Of a stretch of DNA of 64,000 bases, positions 1 through 9,395 are shown in pieces. Under the pieces are notes generated by a model. The model was given only the letters and a program-made list of their open reading frames with translations, did no database searches and was not told the DNA's origin. Position numbers and translations under genes: made by a program. The stretch lies in NCBI RefSeq assembly GCF_043290135.1, contig NW_027464602.1, positions 5,647,501-5,711,500 of the forward strand, written 5' to 3'. The stretch is from Rhipicephalus microplus (taxonomy: Eukaryota > Arthropoda > Arachnida > Ixodida > Ixodidae). Position 1 is the first letter of the stretch. Each line of letters opens with the position of its first letter.

Positions 1-158
1 AACCTAACGTAACCTAACCTAACCTAACCTAACCTACTGTAACCTAACCTTACCTAACCTAACGTAACCTAACCTAACCCGACCTAACCTAACCTAACCT
101 AACCTAACCAAACCTAACCTAACCTAAAATAACCTAACGTAACCTAACCTAACCTAAC
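1..158 (-). repeat. TTAGG-type telomeric repeat block 1 (cut by window start)
   Basis: The + strand reads degenerate AACCT units, so the G-rich TTAGG strand is the minus strand. Variants include AACGT, a CCCGACC unit, CCAAACC and AAAAT. The block ends at the standard right junction, CTAACGACGGTTGCAAGCGC. The left end lies outside the window. Confidence 0.93.
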
Positions 159-3077
159 GACGGTTGCAAGCGCTTTCAAATTAAATATCGCAGTTCCCGA
201 CTTGTAATGGTGAAAAACACTGCATCTCACTAAGTGACATTGTTTAATGCGGTTTTACGACGGTTCATATCTTAACCTAACCTAACGTTCGCACTTGTAT
301 CTAAAAACGCTCTATTACATTGTTTCGTTAACATTTACGATATTTACATGACCTCACAGTTTTTCACCAACTTATTGCGGTACAGAACGCTGTATCTCGC
401 TAAATGACATCGTTCTTTAAGGTTTCACGATGCTTGCATGCGCTTTAACGAGAATATCACAACATAGCAGTTTCGCACTTGTAACGGTACAACACGCAGT
501 ATCTGGCTTGTTCATGCCGTTTTGTGTGCTTTCACAACATTTCACCTATTGCAGTTTCGTACTTGCAATAAAACAACACTATCTCGTTAGATGACGTCCT
601 TTTTGGTGGTTTCACGACGCTACCTAGCTTAAACTAACAAAACAACCTAATATAACCTTCGCACTTCCATCGTTAGAAAACGTTTTACTCGCTATTTTAC
701 AATGCTGTCTACAACATTACGACGATTTCATGCGCTTTCACAATAGATATCGCAGTCCCCGACTTGTAATAGTGAAAAACACTGCATCTCACTTAGTGAC
801 ATTGTTTAATGCGGTTTTACGACGGTTCATATCTTAACCTAACCTAACGTTCGCACTTGTATCTAAAAACGATCTATTACACTGTTTCGTTCACAATTAC
901 GATATTTACACAACCTCACAGTTTTTCACCAACTTATTACAGTACAGAACGCTGTATCTCGCTAAATGACATCGTTCTTTAAAGTTTCACGATACTTGCA
1001 TGCGCTTTAACGAGAATATCACAATAAAGCAGTTTTGCACTTGTAACGGAACCAGACGCAGTATCTGGCTAGTTCATGCCATTTTGTGTGCTTTCACAAC
1101 ATTTCACCTACCGCAGTTTCGTACTCGCAATAAAACCACACTATCTCGTTAGAAGACATCGTTTTTGGTGGTTTCACGATGCTACCTCGCTCAAACTAAC
1201 CTAACCTAACCTAACCTTCGCACTTCTGTTGTTAGAAAACGTTTTACTCACTACTTTACAATGTTTTCTACAAGATTACGACGGTTTCATGCGCTTTCAC
1301 ATTAGATATCGCAGTTCCCGACTTGTAGTGGTGGAAAACACTGCATCTCACAAAGTGACATTGTTTAATGCGGTTTTACGACGGTTCATATCTTAACCTA
1401 ACCTAACATTCGCACTTGTATCTAAAAACGCTCTATTACACTGTTTCGTTCACGATTACGATATTTGCATAACCTCACAGTTTTTCACCAACTTTTTGCA
1501 GTACAGAACGCTGTATCTCGCTAAATGACATGGTTCATTAAGGTTTCACGATGCTTGCATGCGCTTTAACGAGAATATCACAATATAGCAGTTTCGCACT
1601 TGTAACGATACAATACGCAGTATTTGGCTAGTTCATGCCATTTTGTGTGCTTTCACAATATTTCACCTATCGCAGTTTCGTACTCGCAAAAAACAACAGT
1701 ATCTCGTTAGATGACATCGTTTTTGGTGGTTTCACGATGCTACCTAGCTCAAACTAACCTAACCTAACCTAACCTTCGCACTTCTATCGTTAGAAAAAGT
1801 TTTACTCACTACTTTACAATGTTTTCTACAAGATTACGATGGTTTCATGCGCTTTCACATTAGATCTCGCCGTTCCCGACTTGTAATGGTGAAAAACACT
1901 GCATCTCACAAAGTGACATTGTTTATTGCGGTTTTACGACGGTTCATTTCTTAACCTAACCTGACGTTCGCACTTGTATCTAACAACGCTCTATTACACT
2001 GTTTCTTTCACAATTACGATATTTACACGACCTCACAGTTTTTCACCAACTTATTACAGTACAGAACGCTGTATCTCGCTAAATGACATCGTTCTTTAAA
2101 GTTTCACGTTACTTGCATGCGCTTTAACGAGAATATCACAATAAAGCAGTTTCGCACTTGTAACGGAACAAGACGCAGTATCTGGCTAGTTCATGCCATT
2201 TTGTGTGCTTTCACAACATTTCACCTACCGCAGTTTCGTACTCGCAATAAAACCACACTATATCGTTAGATGACATCGTTTTTGGTGGTTTCACCATGCT
2301 ACCTAGCTCAAACTAACCTAACCTAACCTAATATAACCTTCGCACTTCTATCGTTAGAAAACGTTTTACTCGCTACTTTACAATGCTCTCTACAACACTA
2401 CGACAGTTTCATGCGCTTTCACAATAGATATCGCAGTTCCCGACTTGTAATGGTGAAAAACACTGCATCTCACTTAGTGACATTGTTTAATGTGGTTTTA
2501 CGACGGTTCATATCTTAACCTAACCTAACGTTCGCACTTGTATCTAAAAACGCTCTATTACACTGTTTCTTTCACATTTAAGATATTTGCATGACCTCAC
2601 AGTTTTTCACCAACTTATTACAGTACAGAACGCTGTCTCTCGCTAAATGACATCATTCTTTAAGGTTTCACGATGCTTGCATGCTCTTTAACGAGAATAT
2701 CACAACATGGAAGATTCGCACTTTTAACGGTACAACACGCAGTATTTGGCTTGTTCATGCCATTTTGTGTGCTTTCACAACTTCACCTATCGCAGTTTCG
2801 TACTCGCAATAAAACAACACTATCTCGTTAGATGACGTCGTTTTTGGTGGTTTTACGACGCTACCTAGCTTAAACTAACATAACTCAACCTAACATAACC
2901 TTCGCACTTCTATCGTTAGAAAACGTTTTACTCGCTACTTTACATTGCTTTCTACAACATTACGACGGTTTCAAGCGCTTTCACAATAAATATCGCAGTT
3001 CTCGACTTGTAATGGTGAAAAACACTGCATCTCACTAAGTGACATTGTTTAATGCGGTTTTACGACGGTTCATATCT
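159..3077. repeat. Subtelomeric satellite, 5 monomers plus about 112 bp
   Basis: Tandem array of the 562-bp monomer. The landmark CGTTCGCACTTGTATCT recurs near 287, 849 and onward at about 562-bp steps. Each monomer contains short AACCT runs at two places, before TTCGCACTTGTATC and before TTCGCACTTCTATC. Length 2919 = 5 x 562 + 109. There is no convincing coding potential. Confidence 0.9.
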
Positions 3078-3576
3078 TAACCTAACCTAACCTAACCTAA
3101 CCTAACCTAACCCAAGCCAACCCAACCTAACCTAACCTAACCAAACCTAACCTAACATAACCTAACCTAACCTAACCTAACCTTACCTAACCTAACCTAA
3201 CCTAACGTAACCTAACCTAACCTAACCGAACGTAACCTAACCTAACCTAACCCAACATAACCCAACCCAACCCAACCTAACCTAACCTAACCTAACGTAA
3301 CCTAACCTAACCTAACCTAACCCAACCTAACCCAACCCAACCCAACCCAACCACACCCAACCCAACCTAACCTAACCTTACCTAACCTAACCTAACCTAA
3401 TGTAACCTAACCTAACCTAACCTAACCTACTGCAACCTAACCTTACCTAACCTAACGTAACCTAACCTTACCTAACCCGACCTAACCTAACCTAACCTAA
3501 TCTAACCTAACCTAACCTAACCAAACCTAACCTAACCTAACCTAACGTAACCTAACCTAACCTAACCTAACCTAAC
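3078..3576 (-). repeat. TTAGG-type telomeric repeat block 2
   Basis: About 500 bp of AACCT with fixed-order variants: CCCAA runs, CCAAACC, ACATAACC, CTTACC, CCGAACGT, CCACACCC, CTACTGC, CCCGACC and TAATCT. It opens after the left junction ACGACGGTTCATATCTTAACC and closes at ACGACGGTTGCAAGCGC. It marks the left edge of the first 8.1-kb unit. Confidence 0.95.
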
Positions 3577-3714
3577 GACGGTTGCAAGCGCTTTCACATT
3601 AAATATCGCAGTTCCCGACTTGTAATGGTGAAAAACACTGCATCTCACTAAGTGACATTGTTTAATGCGGTTTTACGACGGTTCATATCTTAACCTAACC
3701 TAACGTTCGCACTT
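3577..3714. repeat. Satellite fragment left of non-LTR copy 1
   Basis: This is the end of one monomer and the start of the next, up to the insertion point. Bases 3710-3714 read CACTT, the same five bases found at the right flank (8349-8353), and are the apparent target-site duplication. Together with 8349-8891 it makes one monomer plus about 112 bp. Confidence 0.88.
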
Positions 3715-4032
3715 CATTTCATTTCATTTATTTATACTGTTAGCCCAGAAGTGGGCCGTTACAGGGTGGAAGTACAATTAATTATTTGCAAAAAGAAGTA
3801 CCGTACAGGTCTCGAGATAATTTCTCGGTATTATTGTGACCAGCAACTCGAAGTTATACATAGCATACATAAATGGAACACACATGCGATGCAATACATA
3901 CGCGCAGAACAGCACATGACGCATTTGAGGCGGCACTTTTGCACCGCGCTGAAGATTTGAAAGACAACTACTGCAGAATCATGCAACCAACAAAAAGTAC
4001 ACACACACGCCAAAAAAAAACATATGTCACTG
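3715..4032 (-). other. 3' UTR and AAATG tail of non-LTR copy 1
   Basis: Noncoding sequence after the ORF2 stop (TAA at 4033-4035 on the minus strand). It ends in ATAAATAAATG followed by AAATG units at the insertion site. Small reading frames on both strands here recur in all three copies only because the DNA is duplicated. Confidence 0.75.
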
Positions 4033-5982
4033 TTATTCGGAAAATAAACGTTTTAAATTCTGTTCAAATGATGTAAGCGAGGAACAACCAATTATAGACT
4101 CTGGCAGCATATTCCAATCTTCAATAGCACGTGGAAAGTAACTGAACTTAAAGCAATCGTTACGTGGGACTAGGGGTGGTATATACATATTATGGCGATG
4201 TCTGGAGTGTTCTTGTGTGTTGACCTGGAAGTAATCTGAATAGTTTAGTTTAAAATGATTATGAAATACCTGGAAGAGGAATTTCAGACGCTCAATCCTC
4301 GTCCTAAGTTCAGGACTATCCAGTCCAGCTTTTTTACAGAGTTCAGTAGGAGAATGATGTCGGCGATATTTATTAAAAATAAATCTCGCACCAAGTCGCT
4401 GTATTTTTGTTATTTTATTGCAGTTTGTCTTTGTGTAAGGGTCCCAGAGAATTTTAGAATATTCGATAATAGGTCTGACAAGAGTTTTGTAAGCAAGACA
4501 CTTTATATCAGATGTGGCGGTATAAAGGTTACGTCTAAGGCTATACAATGCCTTGGTAGCCCTGGAGCATACATTATCAATATGAGTGTTCCACCGGAGG
4601 TCAGGCGTGAACCATAACCCAAGATATTTATAGTTTTGTACACGCTTGAGGAAAGCATTGCCAATCTGGTAGTTGTAATCTAGAGGTGCTTTCTTTCTAG
4701 TTATAGTCATAAAGACTGTTTTTTCTGTGTTCAAACTCATTTGCCATTCTTCGCACCAATCCTTTATTCATTGAAGATTGTTGTTTAGATTAACTTGGTC
4801 ATGTTCAGTCTCGATTCTGCTATAAACAACACAGTCATCGGCAAACAACCTTATCGGGACCGTAACGCGGTTTGGTAGGTCATTTATATATAACAAAAAT
4901 AAAAGGGGACCCAGCACGCTCCCCTGGGGAACTCCAGAATTCACTGCAACTGCTCTAGACTGTTTATTTTTTATTTGAACAAACTGCTGACGGCAGCTGA
5001 GATAGGATGAAAACCATTTTGTCAAGTGATTATTTTGAAACGTTTTGTCAATTTTAAACAGTAGCTTGGAGTGCGATACTTTATCAAATGCCTTTGCGAA
5101 ATCCAATTATACCACATCAGTTTGACCACGCAAATTGATTGTTTTTGAAAGATCATGAACAAATTCGACTAACTGAGTTGTTGTAGATAAGCCTCGGCGG
5201 AAGCCATGCTGCTTCGAAGATAATAGATTGTGCGTATCAAGATAGGACATCAAGTGTTTGTTAATAATGTGCTCGAGTATCTTAGAACATGTACTGATAA
5301 GCGAAATAGGACGGTAGTTGTGCACGTCCCGAGAGGAGCCACCTTTGTGAACAGGGGTAATTTTAGCCTGCTTCCACGCTAGTGGGAAAGAGCCACTGCG
5401 CAGGGACGACTGAAATATTTTTGTAAGGAAGCGAGCCGCCCATTCAGCGTATCTGTACAGAAATTCGTTTGGTATACCATCAGGGCCGGGGGTTTTTCTT
5501 GTATTTATATTAAGTAAAAGATTTAGGACACCCTCTTCGCTAATTACCACATCATCGATCGGCCGCTGCAATGGTGACGTAGAAAACTCGGGCAAAATGC
5601 CATTATCATGAGTAAACACAGAAGCGAAAAAAGAATTGAAATCATCAACACGTTGTTGAGTAATTTCAGGTGGCCTCGGAGAGCTTGCTGGGGGAGTTAC
5701 AGAGCGCCAAAACCTTGAGGGGGCTTCCTTCAAGTATTTCGTCAATGTCACATTGAAAAACCGATCCTTGGACTGCTTCATCAGACGTTTCAGTTCTTGT
5801 CTCATTGAAGAAATGCAAGCTATTCCTTCAGGGGTACAATTTTTTGCACAAGATTTCCGTTTCCGTTTTAGTTTTCTTTTTGTGTGAATGATTTCTCTGG
5901 TAATCCAGGGATTGGTTTTACAAATGCGTTTTCTAATCCTAGGTACATGCACTTCCCTACAACAATTGAAAAGAAATGCCAT
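4033..5982 (-). pseudogene. Reverse transcriptase region of ORF2, non-LTR copy 1 (two nonsense codons)
   Basis: Non-LTR RT of the target-primed type, which copies element RNA into a nicked chromosomal site. Visible landmarks are TPGPDGIPNEF, NYRPISL, QHGFRRG, DFAKAFDKVSH, GVPQGSVLGPLL, the catalytic FADD and YLGLWFTPDLRW. Compared with copy 2, TAA interrupts the frame at 5107-5109, just before the motif A aspartate, and TGA interrupts it at 4768-4770, after the FADD region. The frame begins at 5982 but is out of register with the endonuclease upstream. It is not expected to make active RT. Confidence 0.92.
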
Positions 5983-6812
5983 AGCCTATCAGTGCTGCAG
6001 TCAGTGATGTAAAGGACCTGAAATTCATCAAAGGACCTTTCAAGAAAGTCTAAAATAGACACATCATCAGCCGCCATAAAATTCAATACAGTGCTAAGTG
6101 TGGGTTTACCCAAGGTGTCTGGGGACAATGCTAGGTGTGTTACTACCATTCTGTGGTCGGATAGGCCTTACACAACTTCACAACGGCTGAGTAACGGCAA
6201 CAGCTTTGGGGACACAAAAACCAAATCAAGGATAGATGACCTTGTAGTCCCTATCCGAGTAAATTCAGTGACAGTTTGCGTTAGCCCGTAACAGGATGTC
6301 AGCTCCAGTAGTTGCTCAGCACTTGCAACCTGTTCCAATCCAGGAGACTGGGATAGCCAATTAATATCCGGAAGATTGAAGTCCCCTAATAATAATATGT
6401 TATCTTGGAGGCTAAAATTAGAATCCATAAAATTTCTTAGCTTTGCGATTATATCAAGAGAGGAATTCGGCGCTCTATAAATCCCTCCAATATACACAGT
6501 TCGCTCGCTGAACCCACACCTAATCCACAACATTTCTATGTCATAGTTATCATCCAACACTGAAAACCTAATGTTGTCTTTAATATGAAACGCAACACCA
6601 CCACCTCTTCCTTGCCGGTCTTTTCTAACAATTGTGTAACCTGTAGGTGTTACTTCAAAATCTGCTACATCCGTGTGTAACCAAGTCTCTGTTACGACCA
6701 TTATATCCGGTTCATGCTCCAGGATTGCGGCTTCAACTGCATCAGCTTTATTCAGCAAACTTCTGGCGTTTACATTAATAACCTTAACAGATGCGGTCGG
6801 TCTCGATTTGCG
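5868..6812 (-). pseudogene. Endonuclease region of ORF2, non-LTR copy 1 (nonsense codon)
   Basis: APE-type endonuclease, which nicks the target DNA. The order of motifs is NARSLL, VVTETWLH (catalytic Glu), RGGGVAFHI, GDFNLPDINW, LDLVFVSP and SDHR. A TAA at 6168-6170 replaces the Glu codon just before the GLSDH motif. The frame begins directly after the ORF1 TGA (6813-6815) and is in register with ORF1. It runs past the RT start in another frame and stops at 5868, so EN and RT are not joined. Confidence 0.9.
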
Positions 6813-7706
6813 TCAGTCAGAGCTGGTAATACCTGGGCTAGCATACCTGAATCGCTCGTTGGTAGCCTCATTCCAGCCATAGAGAACGTTGTTTACTTTC
6901 AATTTATCGATGATTAGTTTAACCTTTGCTCCCTTTGCTCTTTCATCCGCTGATGAAATCCATAGTTATTTTCTAATTTCAACTACTCGTTTAGAGTAAT
7001 CTTCGCTGATACTGAATTGCGTCCCCTTGAGGTTGCGGCAGTTTTTCAGTATTTTGGTTTTGTCCCTGAAGTCTCCTACTTTCAAGATGACCGGACGGAT
7101 TCTTCCAGGTATTTTCTTTCCTAGACGGTGAATTCTCTCAATGGAACTACACTTTGAGCCAAGTAATTTGTCAAAGATATCGTCATTCACCTTACTTAAG
7201 AGTACTGCCTCATCCTCAAATTCTTCTTCTTCCACTCCGCGTACCATAAGGTTGTTGCGTCTAGAACGATTATCTAAGTCATCGATCTGCCTGGCAAGAG
7301 CCGTCAATTCACTGTCATGGCGACCAACACTTGATTCTATCATTGTAAGCCGGCTCTGTATTTCACCCAACCCTTCAAGTTGTTTTTCAATAGTCTGGAG
7401 CCTAACATGCATGTCGGAAATGCTGGCATCCGTAGATGTCTGCTTGGCCTGAATTTCATTAACTTTTGCTAGTAGTTTAGTCTGGTTACTTAATATTTCC
7501 TCCAGCATTTTTTCAACCTCGGGCCCAGGATTTTCCTCTACGTCACCGGACAACTTCAGTAACAGGCTTACAACTGAAACACAGTCATTTAAGCAACCAA
7601 GAACAGTGTGTGGACACGGCAGCACAATCAGGCAGGTACAGTTACTACGAAAACCATACTTTTGATCACCAACCTGCACAAGTAGACGCACGTAAGGCGA
7701 CATCAT
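6813..7706 (-). pseudogene. ORF1 protein of non-LTR copy 1, 2A peptide plus coiled coil (truncated)
   Basis: Starts at a tandem ATG pair (7706) just downstream of the promoter-like site. Residues 1-61 are a hydrophobic leader ending in the 2A motif SGDVEENPGP. A heptad-rich coiled coil follows (about residues 63-145), then RRNNLMVRGVEEEE, which opens an RRM-like nucleic-acid-binding region. A CAA-to-TAA change at 6966-6968 removes the last 51 of 297 residues relative to copy 3. The role by analogy with L1-type ORF1 proteins is RNA binding and chaperoning of the element RNP. Confidence 0.88.
7521..7544 (-). other. 2A ribosome-skipping motif (DVEENPGP), copy 1
   Basis: The core D-V-E-E-N-P-G-P matches the canonical D(V/I)ExNPGP consensus exactly and is preceded by LLLKLSG. 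2A peptides make the ribosome skip the Gly-Pro bond, separating the N-terminal leader from the rest of ORF1. 2A motifs are known in APE-type non-LTR elements of other animals. Confidence 0.9.
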
Positions 7707-7727
7707 CACGGCGTTGCTGCCGCGTCC

Positions 7728-7761
7728 ACTGAAGGTCGAGACCATGGCCCTTGCTTTTATA
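7728..7761 (-). promoter_or_regulatory. Predicted core promoter, inner monomer of copy 1
   Basis: On the minus strand TATAAAAG (7754-7761) lies 31 bp upstream of the A in TCAGT (7728-7732), which matches the arthropod initiator consensus. The spacing is that of a RNA polymerase II core promoter. Initiation there gives a transcript that meets the ORF1 ATG pair within about 25 nt. Confidence 0.6.
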
Positions 7762-8048
7762 TGCTCCGGGCAGCTTGCTATCGGGGAGGAGGAGAACGTC
7801 ATCGTGCTCCACGGGGGTGCGCAGTCGACGAAGTCCACGTGGCACAGCATCGTTGACGCCACTGGCGATGATCTAGTTGCGCAGTGGTTGAGTTCCTTCG
7901 ATGGCTGGTGCGCATTCTTCATCGGGGTCCATTGATAGTGTTGTCCAGCAATAATATAGGCCGCTGCTGCGTCCGCGAAGAACCACGCCAAAACCTGCAC
8001 AAGTAGACGCACGTAAGGCCGTATCATCACGGCGTTGCTGCCGCGTCC

Positions 8049-8082
8049 ACTGAAGGTCGAGACCATGGCCCTTGCTTTTATA
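8049..8082 (-). promoter_or_regulatory. Predicted core promoter, outer monomer of copy 1
   Basis: The same TATAAAAG (8075-8082) and TCAGT (8049-8053) pair, 321 bp upstream of the inner promoter. A transcript from here would include one full inner monomer. Confidence 0.55.
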
Positions 8083-8348
8083 TGCTCCGGGCAGCTTGCT
8101 ATCGGGGAGGAGGAGAACGTCATCGTGCTCCACGGGGGTGCGCAGTCGACGAAGTCCACGTGGCACAGCATCGTTGACGCCACTGGCGATGATCTAGTTG
8201 CGCAGTGGTTGAGTTCCTTCGAGGGCTGGTGCGCATTCTTCATCGGGGTCCATTGATAGTGTTGTCCAGCAATAACATAGGCCGCTGCTGCGTCCGCGAA
8301 TAACCACGCCTATACCTGCACAAGTAGACGCACGTAAGGCGACATCAT

Positions 8349-8891
8349 CACTTGTATCTAAAAACGCTCTATTACATTGTTTTGTTAACAATTACGATAT
8401 TTACATGACCTCACAGTTTTTCACCAACTTATTGCAGTACAGAACGCTGTATCTCGCTAAATGACATCGTTCTTTAAGGTTTCACGATGCTTGCATGCGC
8501 TTTAACGAGAATATCACAACATAGAAGATTCGCACTTTTAACGATACAACACGCAGTATTTGGCTTGTTCATGCCGTTTTGTGTGCTTTCACAACTTCAC
8601 CTATCGCAGTTTCGTACTCGCAATAAAACAACACTATCTCGTTAGATGACGTCGTTTTTGGTGGTTTTACGACGCTACCTAGCTTAAACTAACATAACTC
8701 AACCTAACATAACCTTCGCACTTCTATCGTTAGAAAACGTTTTACTCGCTACTTTACATTGCTTTCTACAACATTACGACGGTTTCAAGCGCTTTCACAA
8801 TAAATATCGCAGTTCCCGACTTGTAATGGTGAAAAACACTGCATCTCACTAAGTGACATTTTTTAATGCGGTTTTACGACGGTTCATATCT
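8349..8891. repeat. Satellite right of non-LTR copy 1
   Basis: The satellite resumes with CACTTGTATCTAAAAACG, completing the monomer broken at 3714. With 3577-3714 it makes one monomer plus about 112 bp. No gene is visible. Confidence 0.9.
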
Positions 8892-9395
8892 TAACCTAAC
8901 CTAACCTAACCTAACCTAACCTAACCCAACCCAACCCAACCTAACCTAACCTAACCCAACCTAACCTAACCTAACCTAACCTAACCAAACCTAACCTAAC
9001 ATAACCTAACCTAACCTAACCTTGCCTAACCTAACCTAACCTAACGTAACCTAACCTAACCTAACCGAACGTAACCTAACCTAACCTAACCCAACATAAC
9101 CCAACCCAACCCAACCCAACCTAACCTAACCTAACCTAACCAAACCTAACCTAACCTAACGTAACCTAACCTAACCTAACCTAACCCAACCTAACCCAAC
9201 CCAACCCAACCACACCCAACCCAACCTAACCTAACCTTACCTAACCTAACCTAACCTAACCTAACCTAACCTAACCTACTGTAACCTAACCTTACCTAAC
9301 CTAACGTAACCTAACCTAACCCGACCTAACCTAACCTAACCAAACCTAACCTAACCTAACCTAACCTAACGTAACCTAACCTAACCTAACCTAAC
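8892..9395 (-). repeat. TTAGG-type telomeric repeat block 3
   Basis: Same junctions and variant order as block 2. It sits inside the 8.1-kb unit A and corresponds to block 5 (17001-17504) in unit B. Confidence 0.95.

Larger units (their letters stand above)
3715..8348 (-). mobile_element. APE-type non-LTR retrotransposon, copy 1 (4634 bp)
   Basis: Full-length in structure but dead. Read on the minus strand: a partial and two complete 321-bp 5' monomers, ORF1 with a 2A peptide, ORF2 (endonuclease then RT), a 3' UTR of about 320 bp, and a short AAATG microsatellite tail instead of a long poly(A) (three units, next to CACTT). The 5-bp target duplication is CACTT. The EN plus RT layout without RNase H, together with the microsatellite tail, points to the CR1/L2 group of APE elements; the exact clade is not settled. 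This copy has the most nonsense mutations: one in ORF1, one in EN and two in RT, plus the EN/RT frame break shared by all copies. Confidence 0.93.
7673..8348 (-). repeat. Tandem 321-bp 5' monomers of non-LTR copy 1
   Basis: The landmark CCTGCACAAGTAGACGCACG starts at 7673, 7994 and 8315, giving exact 321-bp steps: two complete monomers and a partial third at the outer 5' end. This resembles the promoter monomers of rodent L1 elements. The reading frame stays open through the monomers because 321 is a multiple of three. Confidence 0.92.

Noticed and set aside
284..3077. Regular repeats considered as a possible CRISPR-like array
   Set aside because: Long monomers with internal homology, AACCT runs and no unique spacers, in a eukaryotic subtelomere. 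It is a satellite.
3751..4076. Small plus-strand frames in the 3' UTR of the non-LTR element
   Set aside because: Opposite to the element's coding strand and shared by all copies through duplication. No known domain.
7714..7935. Repeated 73-codon plus-strand frames opposite the 5' monomers (also near 8035, 15823, 16138, 23923)
   Set aside because: Antisense shadows of the 321-bp monomers. They recur only because the monomer recurs, and have no protein signature.
3715..8348. Telomere-specific element of the TRAS/SART type
   Set aside because: Those insert within TTAGG units. This element sits in the satellite at CACTT, and its ORF layout with 2A and a microsatellite tail does not suggest that group.
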